This document shows, one piece after another, positions 8,463-16,015 of a stretch of 64,000 nucleotides of DNA. Numbering within the stretch: the stretch's first letter is position 1; the number at the start of each line of letters is the position of its first letter. Source of the DNA: Streptomyces actinomycinicus (GTDB lineage: Bacteria > Actinomycetota > Actinomycetes > Streptomycetales > Streptomycetaceae); the NCBI RefSeq assembly GCF_016741775.1, contig NZ_JAERRK010000011.1, forward strand, positions 167,401-231,400, written 5' to 3'. Made by a program: the position numbers and the translations under genes. The notes below the pieces were generated by a model that saw only the letters and a program-made list of their open reading frames with translations, was not told the origin of the DNA and ran no database searches.

Positions 8463-8480
8463 GGCCCGGAGCACCGGGCC
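8463..8480. terminator. Bidirectional hairpin between convergent genes
   Basis: GGCCCGG and CCGGGCC form a 7-bp perfect stem with loop AGCA in the 36-bp gap between the convergent TetR and cholesterol oxidase genes. There is no T tract, as is common in Streptomyces. Confidence 0.6.
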
Positions 8481-8488
8481 GCGGGACG

Positions 8489-10222
8489 TCAGCGCAGCAG
8501 CCGGTCCAGGAACCCGTTCGTGAAGACCCGGTGCGGGTCCAGCCGGTCCAGCGACGTGACCGCCCGGGACCAGACCGGCGCCCCGAAGGACCCGGGTACG
8601 GACGTGCCGAGCACCCGTGCGTCGCTCCAGGCCGCGTCGCCGGTGTACGCCCAGCCCTTGGACCACTCCACGCGCGCGAGGGAGTGCCCGCCGTCGTGGC
8701 TGCCGAGCAGGAAGTCCTCCAGCTCGCTCAGGAACGCCTCGGCGTACGGCGTGCCCGGCAGGGTCAGCACGTCCAGCCAGACCGCGGTGTCCCACTCCGG
8801 GTGGGCCGGGTGCGGCCGGAGCGCGGACAGCAGCGGGGCCTCGGCGCCCGGTACACCGGTGTCGGCGGGATCGTCGAGGCCGGTCACACGGATCTCCACC
8901 GAGCCGTTGACCGGGAAGCGGCCGCGAGCCGCGTACGCGGCGAGGCGTTCCCGGTAGTACCGGGTGAACTCGTGCACCACGCGCTGCACCCCGGCCCGGG
9001 AGGTGAGCACGGCGTACCCGTTGGCCGTGACCCGCAGGGTGGTCGGGCGCAGGTACAGCAGCGTGTTCTTCGACGGCCCCCACAGGTCGGCCGACCCCGT
9101 GGCGGCCAGCCCCAGCGAGGCCGCCTCCAGCTGGGCCGCACCGACCAGCGGCGCCAGGTACCAGGCGGCGCCGGAGACGAGCCGTCCCACCAGGCCGGCG
9201 ACGGGCTCGGGGATGCTGTCCGAGAAGGGGTAGTTGTACGGGGAGGTGACGTGCCGGGAGCCTGGCGGCCGGACCGGGGCGAGGCTCCACTCCTTCAGCC
9301 ACGGGAACTCGGTGAACGCGAACCAGATCGCCTCCAGCCGGCCCGAACGCCGCAGGAAGGACTCCAGGGTGCGCCCGCCGGAGCCGGGGGCCGCGAACAG
9401 TTCCCGGGCCGGTACGTCCGTACGGCTGACGCAGCGCAGGCTGCTGTCCGGGCCGGCCCGCAGGACCACCTCGGTGACGAAGGCGCGGCCGAGATGGGTG
9501 AGCAGTGCGGCACAGTCCGGCTCGTCACGGCGGAACGTGCGCAGCACATAGGCCCCGCGGCCGGCGTCCCACACCACCGCCGTCAGCTCCAGCACCCGGT
9601 TGCTGAGCGAGCCGTAGGTGCTGCCGGGCGGCGGGCGTTCGCCGTCGGCCGGTACGGCGGTGCCGTGCGCGTCGATCGCCAGGGCCCCGCCCAGGCTCAG
9701 GTCGCCGGGCGCGGGTGCCGCCGTGAGCCCCAGCCCGTGTCCCTCCAGGAAGGTGAGCAGGCGCTCCAGGGTGACGCCGGCGCCGGCCCGGACGGCCGTG
9801 CCGGACTCCAGGGCGAGCCCGGTCAGGTGGGCCGTGGTGTCGACCAGCAGGACGTCGGCGGAGGCGGTCGTCCCTGCGGTGACCGTGAGCGGCGACCAGC
9901 CGTGCGAGCACCCCCGGGCGCGGACCCGCCGGCCGTTGCGCCAGGCCCAGTCCACGACGGCGAGCACCTGCCGGGGGCCGGCCGGGGCACAGGCCCACAG
10001 GCCGTCGGCGGTGATCTCGCCCACCCAGTTGCGGTAGGCGGACCGGTAGAGCGCCACCTCGCCGGGAAAGCCCGGGAGTTCGGCCGCGGCCGCCGCCGGG
10101 TCGGCCTCGAGGAGCACCGGCACGGCGGCCAGCGCGGCGGCGGAGCGGAGCAGGGCGCGGCGGCCGAACCGGCCCGAAACGGCCTCCGCGGGAGGGAAGT
10201 TGCCGACTGAACGATCGATCAC
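8489..10222 (-). CDS. Secreted type II cholesterol oxidase (VAO family, covalent FAD)
   Basis: The 577-residue protein carries a TAT-like signal (RFGRRALLRSAAALAAVP). It has the p-cresol-methylhydroxylase/VAO FAD fold with H107 in RARGCSHGWSPLT, where class II cholesterol oxidases attach FAD covalently. The substrate-binding half contains SPYNYPFSDSIP. The family's active-site residues are visible as E305 (FTEFPWLKEW) and E443/R445 (GSVEIRVTG). It should oxidise cholesterol or another 3-beta-hydroxysterol to the 4-en-3-one with O2. The start is GTG 10222; no strong ribosome site is visible and a palindrome overlaps it. The TetR before it is convergent and probably unrelated. Confidence 0.88.
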   Translation of the reverse strand: MIDRSVGNFPPAEAVSGRFGRRALLRSAAALAAVPVLLEADPAAAAAELPGFPGEVALYRSAYRNWVGEITADGLWACAPAGPRQVLAVVDWAWRNGRRVRARGCSHGWSPLTVTAGTTASADVLLVDTTAHLTGLALESGTAVRAGAGVTLERLLTFLEGHGLGLTAAPAPGDLSLGGALAIDAHGTAVPADGERPPPGSTYGSLSNRVLELTAVVWDAGRGAYVLRTFRRDEPDCAALLTHLGRAFVTEVVLRAGPDSSLRCVSRTDVPARELFAAPGSGGRTLESFLRRSGRLEAIWFAFTEFPWLKEWSLAPVRPPGSRHVTSPYNYPFSDSIPEPVAGLVGRLVSGAAWYLAPLVGAAQLEAASLGLAATGSADLWGPSKNTLLYLRPTTLRVTANGYAVLTSRAGVQRVVHEFTRYYRERLAAYAARGRFPVNGSVEIRVTGLDDPADTGVPGAEAPLLSALRPHPAHPEWDTAVWLDVLTLPGTPYAEAFLSELEDFLLGSHDGGHSLARVEWSKGWAYTGDAAWSDARVLGTSVPGSFGAPVWSRAVTSLDRLDPHRVFTNGFLDRLLR

Positions 10223-10228
10223 GTGATC
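10217..10228. promoter_or_regulatory. Palindrome over the cholesterol oxidase start
   Basis: GATCACGTGATC is a perfect 12-bp palindrome spanning the proposed GTG start of the oxidase gene. It could be an operator or could indicate that the true start is slightly downstream. No cognate regulator is evident nearby. Confidence 0.4.
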
Positions 10229-10325
10229 ACGCTAGGCGGCACCGCCGGGCGGACGTCCTTCCGGCGACGCCCCCTCACCTGTCCGGGTGAAAGACGCGCA
10301 CTTTCCCGCCGGAGCGGCCCGCCCG

Positions 10326-10340
10326 CGGTACGTCGTACCG
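10326..10340. promoter_or_regulatory. Palindrome upstream of aldo/keto reductase
   Basis: CGGTACGTCGTACCG has 7-bp arms around a central T and ends 17 bp before the ATG at 10358. Its position suits an operator for the reductase gene; the regulator is unknown. Confidence 0.45.
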
Positions 10341-10357
10341 GATGACACACTGACGCC

Positions 10358-11341
10358 ATGGACGAACGCGTGATGGGCAGGTCGGGCCAGTGGGCGTCGG
10401 TGGTCGGCCTCGGCACCTGGCAGCTGGGCGCCGACTGGGGCGACGTGGACGACAAGGAGGCCCTGGCCGTCCTGGAGACGGCGGCCGAATCGGGGGTCAC
10501 CTTCTTCGACACGGCCGACGTGTACGGCGACGGGCGCAGCGAACAGACCATCGCCGCCTTCCTGGGGGGTCGTCCCGATCTGCACGTGCTGGTGGCCACC
10601 AAGATGGGACGCCGGGTCGAACAGATCCCCGAGAACTACGTCCTGGACAACTTCCGCGCCTGGAACGACCGCTCGCGCCGCAACCTCGGCGTCGACCGCA
10701 TCGACCTCGTGCAGCTGCACTGCCCGCCCACCCCGGTCTACTCCTCCGACGAGGTGTTCGACGCCCTGGACACCCTGGTCGAGGAGGAACGCGTCGCCGC
10801 GTACGGGGTGAGCGTGGAGACCTGCGCGCAGGCGCTGACCGCGATCGCCCGGCCGAACGTGGCGAGCGTGCAGATCATCCTCAACCCGTTCCGCATGAAA
10901 CCCCTGTACGAGGTGCTGCCCGCCGCGCGCGAGGCCGGCGTCGGCGTCATCGCGCGCGTACCGCTCGCCTCCGGGCTGCTGTCCGGCAAGTACACCAAGG
11001 ACACGGTGTTCGCGGACGACGACCACCGCACGTACAACCGGCACGGCGAGGCCTTCGACCAGGGCGAGACCTTCTCCGGCGTCGACTACGCCGTCGGCGT
11101 CGAGGCCGCCGCCGAGTTCGCCGCGCTCGCTCCCGAGGGGTACACGCCCGCCCAGCTGGCGCTGCGCTGGATCACCGAGCAGGACGGCGTGACCACGGTG
11201 ATCCCCGGCGCCCGCAACCCGGAGCAGGCCCGCGCCAACGCCGCCGCGGCCAAGCTGCCCCCGCTGCCGGCCGAGACGTTCACCGCGATCCGGGAGCTGT
11301 ACGACCGCCGCATCAAGGACCGGGTCGAGCACCGCTGGTAG
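10358..11341 (+). CDS. Aldo/keto reductase
   Basis: This 327-residue NADPH-dependent oxidoreductase has a TIM-barrel fold. The catalytic Asp/Tyr are in VTFFDTADVYGDGRSEQ and the Lys in VATKMGRR. The family signature YGVSVETCAQ and the phosphate-binding TTVIPGARNPEQARAN near the C-terminus are clear. It is close to the general stress/AKR11-like bacterial group. It stands alone, transcribed away from the cholesterol oxidase gene, with a palindrome just upstream. The substrate cannot be inferred. Confidence 0.92.
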   Translation: MDERVMGRSGQWASVVGLGTWQLGADWGDVDDKEALAVLETAAESGVTFFDTADVYGDGRSEQTIAAFLGGRPDLHVLVATKMGRRVEQIPENYVLDNFRAWNDRSRRNLGVDRIDLVQLHCPPTPVYSSDEVFDALDTLVEEERVAAYGVSVETCAQALTAIARPNVASVQIILNPFRMKPLYEVLPAAREAGVGVIARVPLASGLLSGKYTKDTVFADDDHRTYNRHGEAFDQGETFSGVDYAVGVEAAAEFAALAPEGYTPAQLALRWITEQDGVTTVIPGARNPEQARANAAAAKLPPLPAETFTAIRELYDRRIKDRVEHRW

Positions 11342-11394
11342 CCGCGGATACGCGGACCGTTTGAAGTGACGGCCGCGGGGTTACATGCAACCGC

Positions 11395-11889
11395 ATGACG
11401 GACGCAGGACGCCGCAGGGGGCGCGACGAGACCGAGGAGGAGCGGGCCGACCGGATGTGGGGCGAACTCATCCAAGAGGTGCGGGTGGCCCAGACGGGAG
11501 TGCAGATCCTCTTCGGCTTCCTGCTGACCGTCGTCTTCCAGCCCAAGTACGCCGGCCTGGCGACCGTCGACCAGACGATCTACATCGTGACCGTCGTCCT
11601 CGGCGCCTGCGCGACCGGCGCCCTCATCGGACCGGTGTCCCTGCACCGCCTGGTCGCCGGCCGGCGGGTCAAACCGCAGGCGGTACGGCTGGCGTCCCGG
11701 ATGACGTTCATCGGCCTGATCCTGCTGCTCGCCACGATGACGTCGTCCCTGCTGCTGATCCTCCGGGTGGCCACGCACGACGGCTATGTGCCGTACCTGG
11801 TGGCGGCCGTCGTCGCCTGGTACCTCGTGTGCTGGTACGGCCTGCCGCTGTGGTCCCGCCACAGGCACACCGCCCGCCCGGAAGACTAG
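11395..11889 (+). CDS. DUF6328 family integral membrane protein
   Basis: The protein has 164 residues with a charged Arg/Glu-rich N-terminus and the conserved WGELIQEVRVAQTGVQILFG. Four predicted membrane helices follow, at about 40-60, 70-90, 108-128 and 135-155. I recognise the family as DUF6328, common in actinobacteria and of unknown function. It lies 53 bp after the aldo/keto reductase in the same direction but has its own start with weak ribosome-site evidence. Confidence 0.85.
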   Translation: MTDAGRRRGRDETEEERADRMWGELIQEVRVAQTGVQILFGFLLTVVFQPKYAGLATVDQTIYIVTVVLGACATGALIGPVSLHRLVAGRRVKPQAVRLASRMTFIGLILLLATMTSSLLLILRVATHDGYVPYLVAAVVAWYLVCWYGLPLWSRHRHTARPED

Positions 11890-11892
11890 CCC

Positions 11893-11985
11893 GGCCCACG
11901 GCGGGGCGTTCCGCTCAGCGACGAAGGTCTCCGGGACCGCCCACAGGCGCGCCGCGTCGTCGTTGGTCCAGGGCGTCCGCAGTCC
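11893..11985 (-). pseudogene. Possible remnant of a short-chain dehydrogenase C-terminus
   Basis: Read on the reverse strand directly after the next gene's stop, this stretch gives LRTPWTNDDAARLWAVPETF. This resembles the C-terminal DPxxAxxLWxxSExL element of SDR oxidoreductases. No start, Rossmann fold or catalytic residues remain. It is short, so the resemblance may be accidental. Confidence 0.3.
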
Positions 11986-11990
11986 GCTTC

Positions 11991-12974
11991 TCAGCCGTCG
12001 AGCGTGCCCATCAGCTCGGGCGTGTAGCGGTCGCCGGTGACCACGCCGTGCGGGGCGACCGCTTCGATCGCGGCGATGTCGGCGTCGGTCAGGGTCGTCC
12101 CGGTCGCGCCGATGTTCTCCTCGAGGTAACGGCGGCGCTTGGTGCCCGGGATGGCGATCGCGCCCTGGTGCCGGACCCAGGCGAGTGCCAGCTGCGAGGG
12201 GGTGACGCCCTTGCCGGAGGCGATGCGCCGGACCTCGCGGACGACGTCGAGGTTGCGGTCGAAGTTCTGGCCCTGGAAGCGCGGGTCGGTCCGGCGCCAG
12301 TCGTCCGCGGCGAAGTCGTCGGGGCTGGTGATCGCACCGGACAGGAAGCCGCGGCCCAGCGGCGAGTACGCCACCAGCCCGATGCCCAGCTCCTTCAGGG
12401 TGTCGCGCACCCCGTTGTGCTCGATGCCCCGCTCGAACAGCGAGTACTCGGTCTGGACCGCGGTCAGCGGGTGGACGGCGTGGGCCCGGCGGATGGTCCG
12501 GGCGGACGCCTCGCACACGCCGATGTGGCGGATCTTGCCCTCGGTGACAAGTTGGGCCAGGGCACCGACGGTCTCCTCGACCGGCACCGCGGGGTCGATG
12601 CGGTGCAGGTAGTACAGGTCGACGTGGTCGGTGCCCAGGTGCCGCAGCGAGCGGTCGAGGGCCCGGCGGACGTACTCGGGCCGGCCGTTCAGCCCGACCG
12701 CCCGGCCGTCATCGGTGATCTCGACGCCAGTCTTGGTGGCGAGCACGGCGGCCTCCCGGCGCCCGGCCAGTGCCTTGCCGACGAGCCGCTCGTTGGCGAA
12801 GGGGCCGTAGCTCTCCGCGGTGTCCAGCAGGGTGACGCCCAGCTCCAGCGCCCGGTCGATGGTGGCCAGTGACTCGGTCTCGTCGGTGGCTCCGTAGAAG
12901 GCGCTCATCCCCATGCAGCCGAGGCCCTGCTCGCCGACGGTCAGGCCCTGACTGCCGAGTGCGCGGTGTTCCAT
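11991..12974 (-). CDS. Aldo/keto reductase (AKR13-like)
   Basis: This 327-residue NADPH-dependent reductase shows LGCMGMSAFYGATDE, TLLDTAESYGPFANE (catalytic Asp and Tyr), VLATKTGVE (Lys) and YYLHRIDP (His), with cofactor-binding IAIPGTKRRRYLEENIGA. This is the YghZ/AKR13 group that reduces aldehydes. The start is ATG 12974, supported by AGGAG in front; the longer frame to 13013 would run into the promoter region. It is divergent from a TetR gene. A shared motif lies on both sides of the 99-bp gap, so this regulator probably represses both. Confidence 0.93.
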   Translation of the reverse strand: MEHRALGSQGLTVGEQGLGCMGMSAFYGATDETESLATIDRALELGVTLLDTAESYGPFANERLVGKALAGRREAAVLATKTGVEITDDGRAVGLNGRPEYVRRALDRSLRHLGTDHVDLYYLHRIDPAVPVEETVGALAQLVTEGKIRHIGVCEASARTIRRAHAVHPLTAVQTEYSLFERGIEHNGVRDTLKELGIGLVAYSPLGRGFLSGAITSPDDFAADDWRRTDPRFQGQNFDRNLDVVREVRRIASGKGVTPSQLALAWVRHQGAIAIPGTKRRRYLEENIGATGTTLTDADIAAIEAVAPHGVVTGDRYTPELMGTLDG

Positions 12975-12990
12975 AGTGGTGCTCCTGTCA

Positions 12991-13004
12991 TAACTAACTG
13001 GATA
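12991..13004 (+). promoter_or_regulatory. Candidate TetR half-operator, left copy
   Basis: TAACTAACTGGATA. An inverted near-copy (TAACTATCTGGTTA on the other strand) lies at 13042-13055. The pair occupies the divergent promoter region of the reductase and the TetR gene. Confidence 0.55.
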
Positions 13005-13041
13005 GATACCCACCGTAGACCGTGCCCGCCGAGGACGTCAA

Positions 13042-13055
13042 TAACCAGATAGTTA
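13042..13055 (-). promoter_or_regulatory. Candidate TetR half-operator, right copy
   Basis: The forward strand reads TAACCAGATAGTTA, the inverted counterpart of the 12991 motif (12 of 14 positions identical). It sits just before the TAGGGT at 13061-13066. Confidence 0.55.
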
Positions 13056-13060
13056 CTTGG

Positions 13061-13066
13061 TAGGGT
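13061..13066 (+). promoter_or_regulatory. Candidate -10 box giving a leaderless tetR transcript
   Basis: TAGGGT ends 7 nt before the ATG at 13074, the spacing expected if transcription starts at or next to the start codon. No convincing -35 is seen, and there is no good ribosome site. Confidence 0.4.
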
Positions 13067-13073
13067 GGCCGGC

Positions 13074-13661
13074 ATGTCACGGGACTCCAGCGCCACCAAG
13101 GCCCGGCTGCTCGACGCCGCCTTCACGGAATTCGCCGCCTACGGCATCGCCGGCGCCCGGGTCGACCGGATCGCCGAAGCGGCGGGGGCGAACAAGCGGC
13201 TGATCTACGTCTACTTCGGCAACAAGGAGCAGTTGTTCGACGAGGTGCTGCGGCGGGCCATGACCGAAGGGGCGGAGTCCGTGCCCTTCGACGTCGACGA
13301 CCTGCCCGGATACGCCGGGCGGATCTTCGATCACCTGGTCGCCCGGCCGGATCTCATGCGGCTGCGGCTGTGGAAACTGCTGGAGCGCCCCTCCGCCACC
13401 GGAGGGGAGGGCGAGGCGCTCCGGCGCAAGATCGCCGCGGTGGCCGAGGCGCAGCGAAACGGCGGGCTCACCGGGGAGATGGAACCCGACGATCTGCTCA
13501 GCATGGTCCTCGCGGCGGCCCAGGCGTGGTTCTGGGCCGCCGAGGGCTCCGATCCGGGAGAGGCAGGCCGGTCCTGGCCGGCCGAGCGGCTGGCCGCGCA
13601 CCGCTCGGCGGTCGTCGAGGCCGCCCGCCGGATGTGCGAGCCGAAGGCCGGCCGCGACTGA
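13074..13661 (+). CDS. TetR-family regulator, divergent from aldo/keto reductase
   Basis: The protein has about 195 residues. The N-terminal DNA-binding domain is clear: KARLLDAAFTEFAAYGIAGA, VDRIAEAAGANKRLIYVYFG, NKEQLFDEVL. The C-terminal part resembles the TetR_C group with PDLMRLRLWKLLERP. I prefer ATG 13074; GTG 13065 is in frame. It most likely represses the divergent reductase gene and itself through the paired motif in the shared promoter. Confidence 0.93.
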   Translation: MSRDSSATKARLLDAAFTEFAAYGIAGARVDRIAEAAGANKRLIYVYFGNKEQLFDEVLRRAMTEGAESVPFDVDDLPGYAGRIFDHLVARPDLMRLRLWKLLERPSATGGEGEALRRKIAAVAEAQRNGGLTGEMEPDDLLSMVLAAAQAWFWAAEGSDPGEAGRSWPAERLAAHRSAVVEAARRMCEPKAGRD

Positions 13662-13670
13662 GCGGCCGTG

Positions 13671-14336
13671 TCACTCCGTCCCGGAGGGCGACGGACGGCC
13701 CGGCAGGGACCGCAACTGGCGGTCGTGCACCCGGCTGAGCAGCAGCACCGACAGCACGGCGCCGATCAGCGCGCAGAACATGTCCCACTGGGTGTCCCAC
13801 ACATCGCCCTGGGTGGCCAGGAACGCGTCCGCGCCGTGCCCGCCGATCTCGGCCGCCAGCCACTCCAGCAGCTCGAAGCAGGCGCTGAAGGCCAGGCACG
13901 CGCACACCGTGAGCGGCGCCAGCCAGCGGCTGCCGCGCAACGGCGAGGTACGGCTGAGCAGTTCGCGGACCAGCACGGCCGGGACGAAGCCCTGCATCAG
14001 ATGCCCGAAGCGGTCGTACGGATTGCGGTCCAGGCCGAAGGTGTCGCGCACCCAGTCGCCCAGCGGGACCTGCGCATAGGTGTAGTGTCCGCCGACCGCG
14101 AGGACCAGCGCGTGCACGGTGAGCAGCCCGCACAGCAGCCCCGTCAGCGGGAAGCGCCGCCACAGCAGCACCACGAGGGGCAGACCGGCCAGCGCCCACA
14201 CGGTCTCCAGGAACCAGGTGGTGCGGTCGTGCACCCCCCATGCCGACACGGCCAGCCCGACGGCCGCCACCACGGCGAACAGGGCGGGCGGCACGCGGCG
14301 CGGGGCCGGGAGCAGGGTGGGGTGGACTGCGGTCAC
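13671..14336 (-). CDS. DUF2238 (YjdF-like) inner membrane protein
   Basis: This protein of about 221 residues has six or more hydrophobic helices. It carries the DUF2238 signatures YDRFGHLMQGFVPA, ELLEWLAAEIGG and QGDVWDTQWDMFCALIGA. The function is unknown in the family. The start is GTG 14336 with AAGGAG in front; the open frame extends to 14402 but without a ribosome site. It ends 9 bp from the convergent TetR gene. Confidence 0.9.
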   Translation of the reverse strand: MTAVHPTLLPAPRRVPPALFAVVAAVGLAVSAWGVHDRTTWFLETVWALAGLPLVVLLWRRFPLTGLLCGLLTVHALVLAVGGHYTYAQVPLGDWVRDTFGLDRNPYDRFGHLMQGFVPAVLVRELLSRTSPLRGSRWLAPLTVCACLAFSACFELLEWLAAEIGGHGADAFLATQGDVWDTQWDMFCALIGAVLSVLLLSRVHDRQLRSLPGRPSPSGTE

Positions 14337-14414
14337 GGCGGGGCTCCTTGACTCAGGACGTCGAAGTGCCCCCATCGTGGCGGCGGGCCACGGCCGCGGC
14401 ATGAGTACGGCTAC

Positions 14415-14840
14415 TCAGCCCGTGGAGAGGATCTCCTCGAGCAGGGCGTCCACCGGGACCCGTTCCGCACCCGGCGGAACGATCCGGTGGGTCTCGCGCA
14501 GGAACGCGGCGACCGCGTCAGCCCACGCGAACACCACTGCGTGGTGCCTGCCGCCGTCCGGCCGTACGTCCCCGAAGAACTCCAGGCGCAGCTCCTGCCA
14601 GAGGCCGGTGGTGGACGGCCGCAGCCGTACGTCACCGGCACCGACCGGACCCACCAGGCCGTCCGAGAGCATCTCCCGGTCCAGCCGCCAGCAGGCCAGC
14701 ACGCGGCCGTCGTGGGCGAAGACGGCGGTGACGGCGAACGGGTCGTCGGCGTCGTAGCCGAGGTGCGCCAGCACCGGGCACCGGCCGGTGCCCGGAGCGA
14801 GCAGCTCCACCACCAGGGTCTTGTGCACGAACGAGTTCAC
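14415..14840 (-). CDS. SsgA-like protein (SALP), sporulation/cell-division regulator
   Basis: The protein has 141 residues. The SsgA/SsgB family pattern is evident: LAHLGYDADDPFAVTAVF, CWRLDREMLSDGL, GPVGAGDVRLRP, then a hydrophobic FAWADAVAAFLRETHR. SALPs guide septum placement, peptidoglycan maintenance and spore-wall formation, and occur only in morphologically complex actinomycetes. I chose GTG 14840 because GGAGG lies 7 nt upstream; the longer frame lacks one. Which SALP (SsgC-G or other) cannot be fixed by eye. It stands alone. Confidence 0.9.
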   Translation of the reverse strand: MNSFVHKTLVVELLAPGTGRCPVLAHLGYDADDPFAVTAVFAHDGRVLACWRLDREMLSDGLVGPVGAGDVRLRPSTTGLWQELRLEFFGDVRPDGGRHHAVVFAWADAVAAFLRETHRIVPPGAERVPVDALLEEILSTG

Positions 14841-14965
14841 GCGGGGGCCTCCGGGGACGAACGGTGTAGAGCCCTCTAGTACCCCGGCAGCGCACGGAAT
14901 GCTCACCCGTGCGACTGATTCCCGCCGTCACCGTCTTCACGGGCCCCGCGCAGGGCGGCACGGCC

Positions 14966-15937
14966 TCAGCCGAACGCCTCCCGCAGTGCCGGCAGCAGGG
15001 TCTTCGCCGACCAGTCCAGGTACTCCGGCTGCGCATCGCCACCGATCTGGACCAGGGCGATCTCCCCGAACCCGGCCTCGGCATAGGGCCGTACGGCCTC
15101 CACGAAGGCATCCGGGTCGTCGCCGCACGGGATGGCGGACGCGACGTCGTCCTCGGTCACGAACTGGGTCGCGGCCTCGAAGGAGTCGGGGTGCGGCAGT
15201 TCGGCGTTCACCTTCCAGCCCAGCCCGAACCAGCGGAACTGGGAGTGGGCGCGCTTGATCGCCGTGTCCCGGTCGTGGTCGTAGCACACCGGCAGCTGGC
15301 CGACCCGGGGCTTGCCGCTGCCGCCGTGCCGGTCGAAGGCCTCCAGCAGCCCGGCCTTCGGCTCGGTCGCGATGACCAGGTCCGCGAGATGACCGGCGAG
15401 CTTGCAGGACTGTTCGCCGGAGACGGCGATGCCGATCGGCGGTGCCGTCTGAGGCAGGTCCCACAGACGGGCCGACTCCACGTCGTAGTGCTGTCCGTGG
15501 TGGGTGACATGGCCGCCCTCGAACAGGGCCCGGATGATCTGCACCGCCTCTTCCAGCATCTCGTGGCGCACGTCCACCGGAGGCCAGCCGCCGCCCACCA
15601 CGTGCTCGTTGAGGTTCTCTCCGGCGCCCAGGCCGAGCCGGAACCTGCCCTCGGACAGCAACTGCACCGTCGCCGCCTTCTGTGCCACGATCGCCGGGTG
15701 GTAGCGCAGGATCGGGCAGGTGACGTAGGTCATCAGCGGGATCCGCGAGGTGGCCTGGGCGGCCGCGCCCAGCACGCTCCACGCGTACGAGGAGTGCCCC
15801 TGGGAGCGCAGCCACGGAAAGTAGTGGTCGGAGATCACCGAGAAGTCGAATCCGGCCTCCTCCGCCCGCACCAGGTGGTCCACCAGGTCACGGGGGCCGG
15901 TCTGCTCCGTCATCATCGTGTATCCGATTTGCACCAT
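14966..15937 (-). CDS. LLM-class F420-dependent oxidoreductase (TIGR03557-like)
   Basis: The 323-residue luciferase-fold enzyme uses coenzyme F420. Recognisable elements are MVQIGYTMMTEQTGP, DHYFPWLRSQGHSSYAWSVL, TYVTCPILRYHPAIVAQKAA, LGLGAGENLNEHVVG and LADLVIATEP. It belongs to the group annotated as F420-dependent G6PDH-like, although most Streptomyces members are not proven to use glucose-6-phosphate. The start is ATG 15937. It is 78 bp downstream of the pseudokinase gene, with a GCGGGATCCCGC palindrome (15973-15984) between them. Confidence 0.92.
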   Translation of the reverse strand: MVQIGYTMMTEQTGPRDLVDHLVRAEEAGFDFSVISDHYFPWLRSQGHSSYAWSVLGAAAQATSRIPLMTYVTCPILRYHPAIVAQKAATVQLLSEGRFRLGLGAGENLNEHVVGGGWPPVDVRHEMLEEAVQIIRALFEGGHVTHHGQHYDVESARLWDLPQTAPPIGIAVSGEQSCKLAGHLADLVIATEPKAGLLEAFDRHGGSGKPRVGQLPVCYDHDRDTAIKRAHSQFRWFGLGWKVNAELPHPDSFEAATQFVTEDDVASAIPCGDDPDAFVEAVRPYAEAGFGEIALVQIGGDAQPEYLDWSAKTLLPALREAFG

Positions 15938-15972
15938 AAACTGCGAGTCCCCGGCCCTGCGGCGGGAAAACG

Positions 15973-15984
15973 GGCGGGATCCCG
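15973..15984. other. Intergenic perfect palindrome
   Basis: GCGGGATCCCGC lies between the pseudokinase stop and the F420 oxidoreductase start. It may be a weak terminator or an operator. Confidence 0.35.
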
Positions 15985-16015
15985 CGGTGCACGGAACGTC
16001 CGACCAGGGCTCCGG

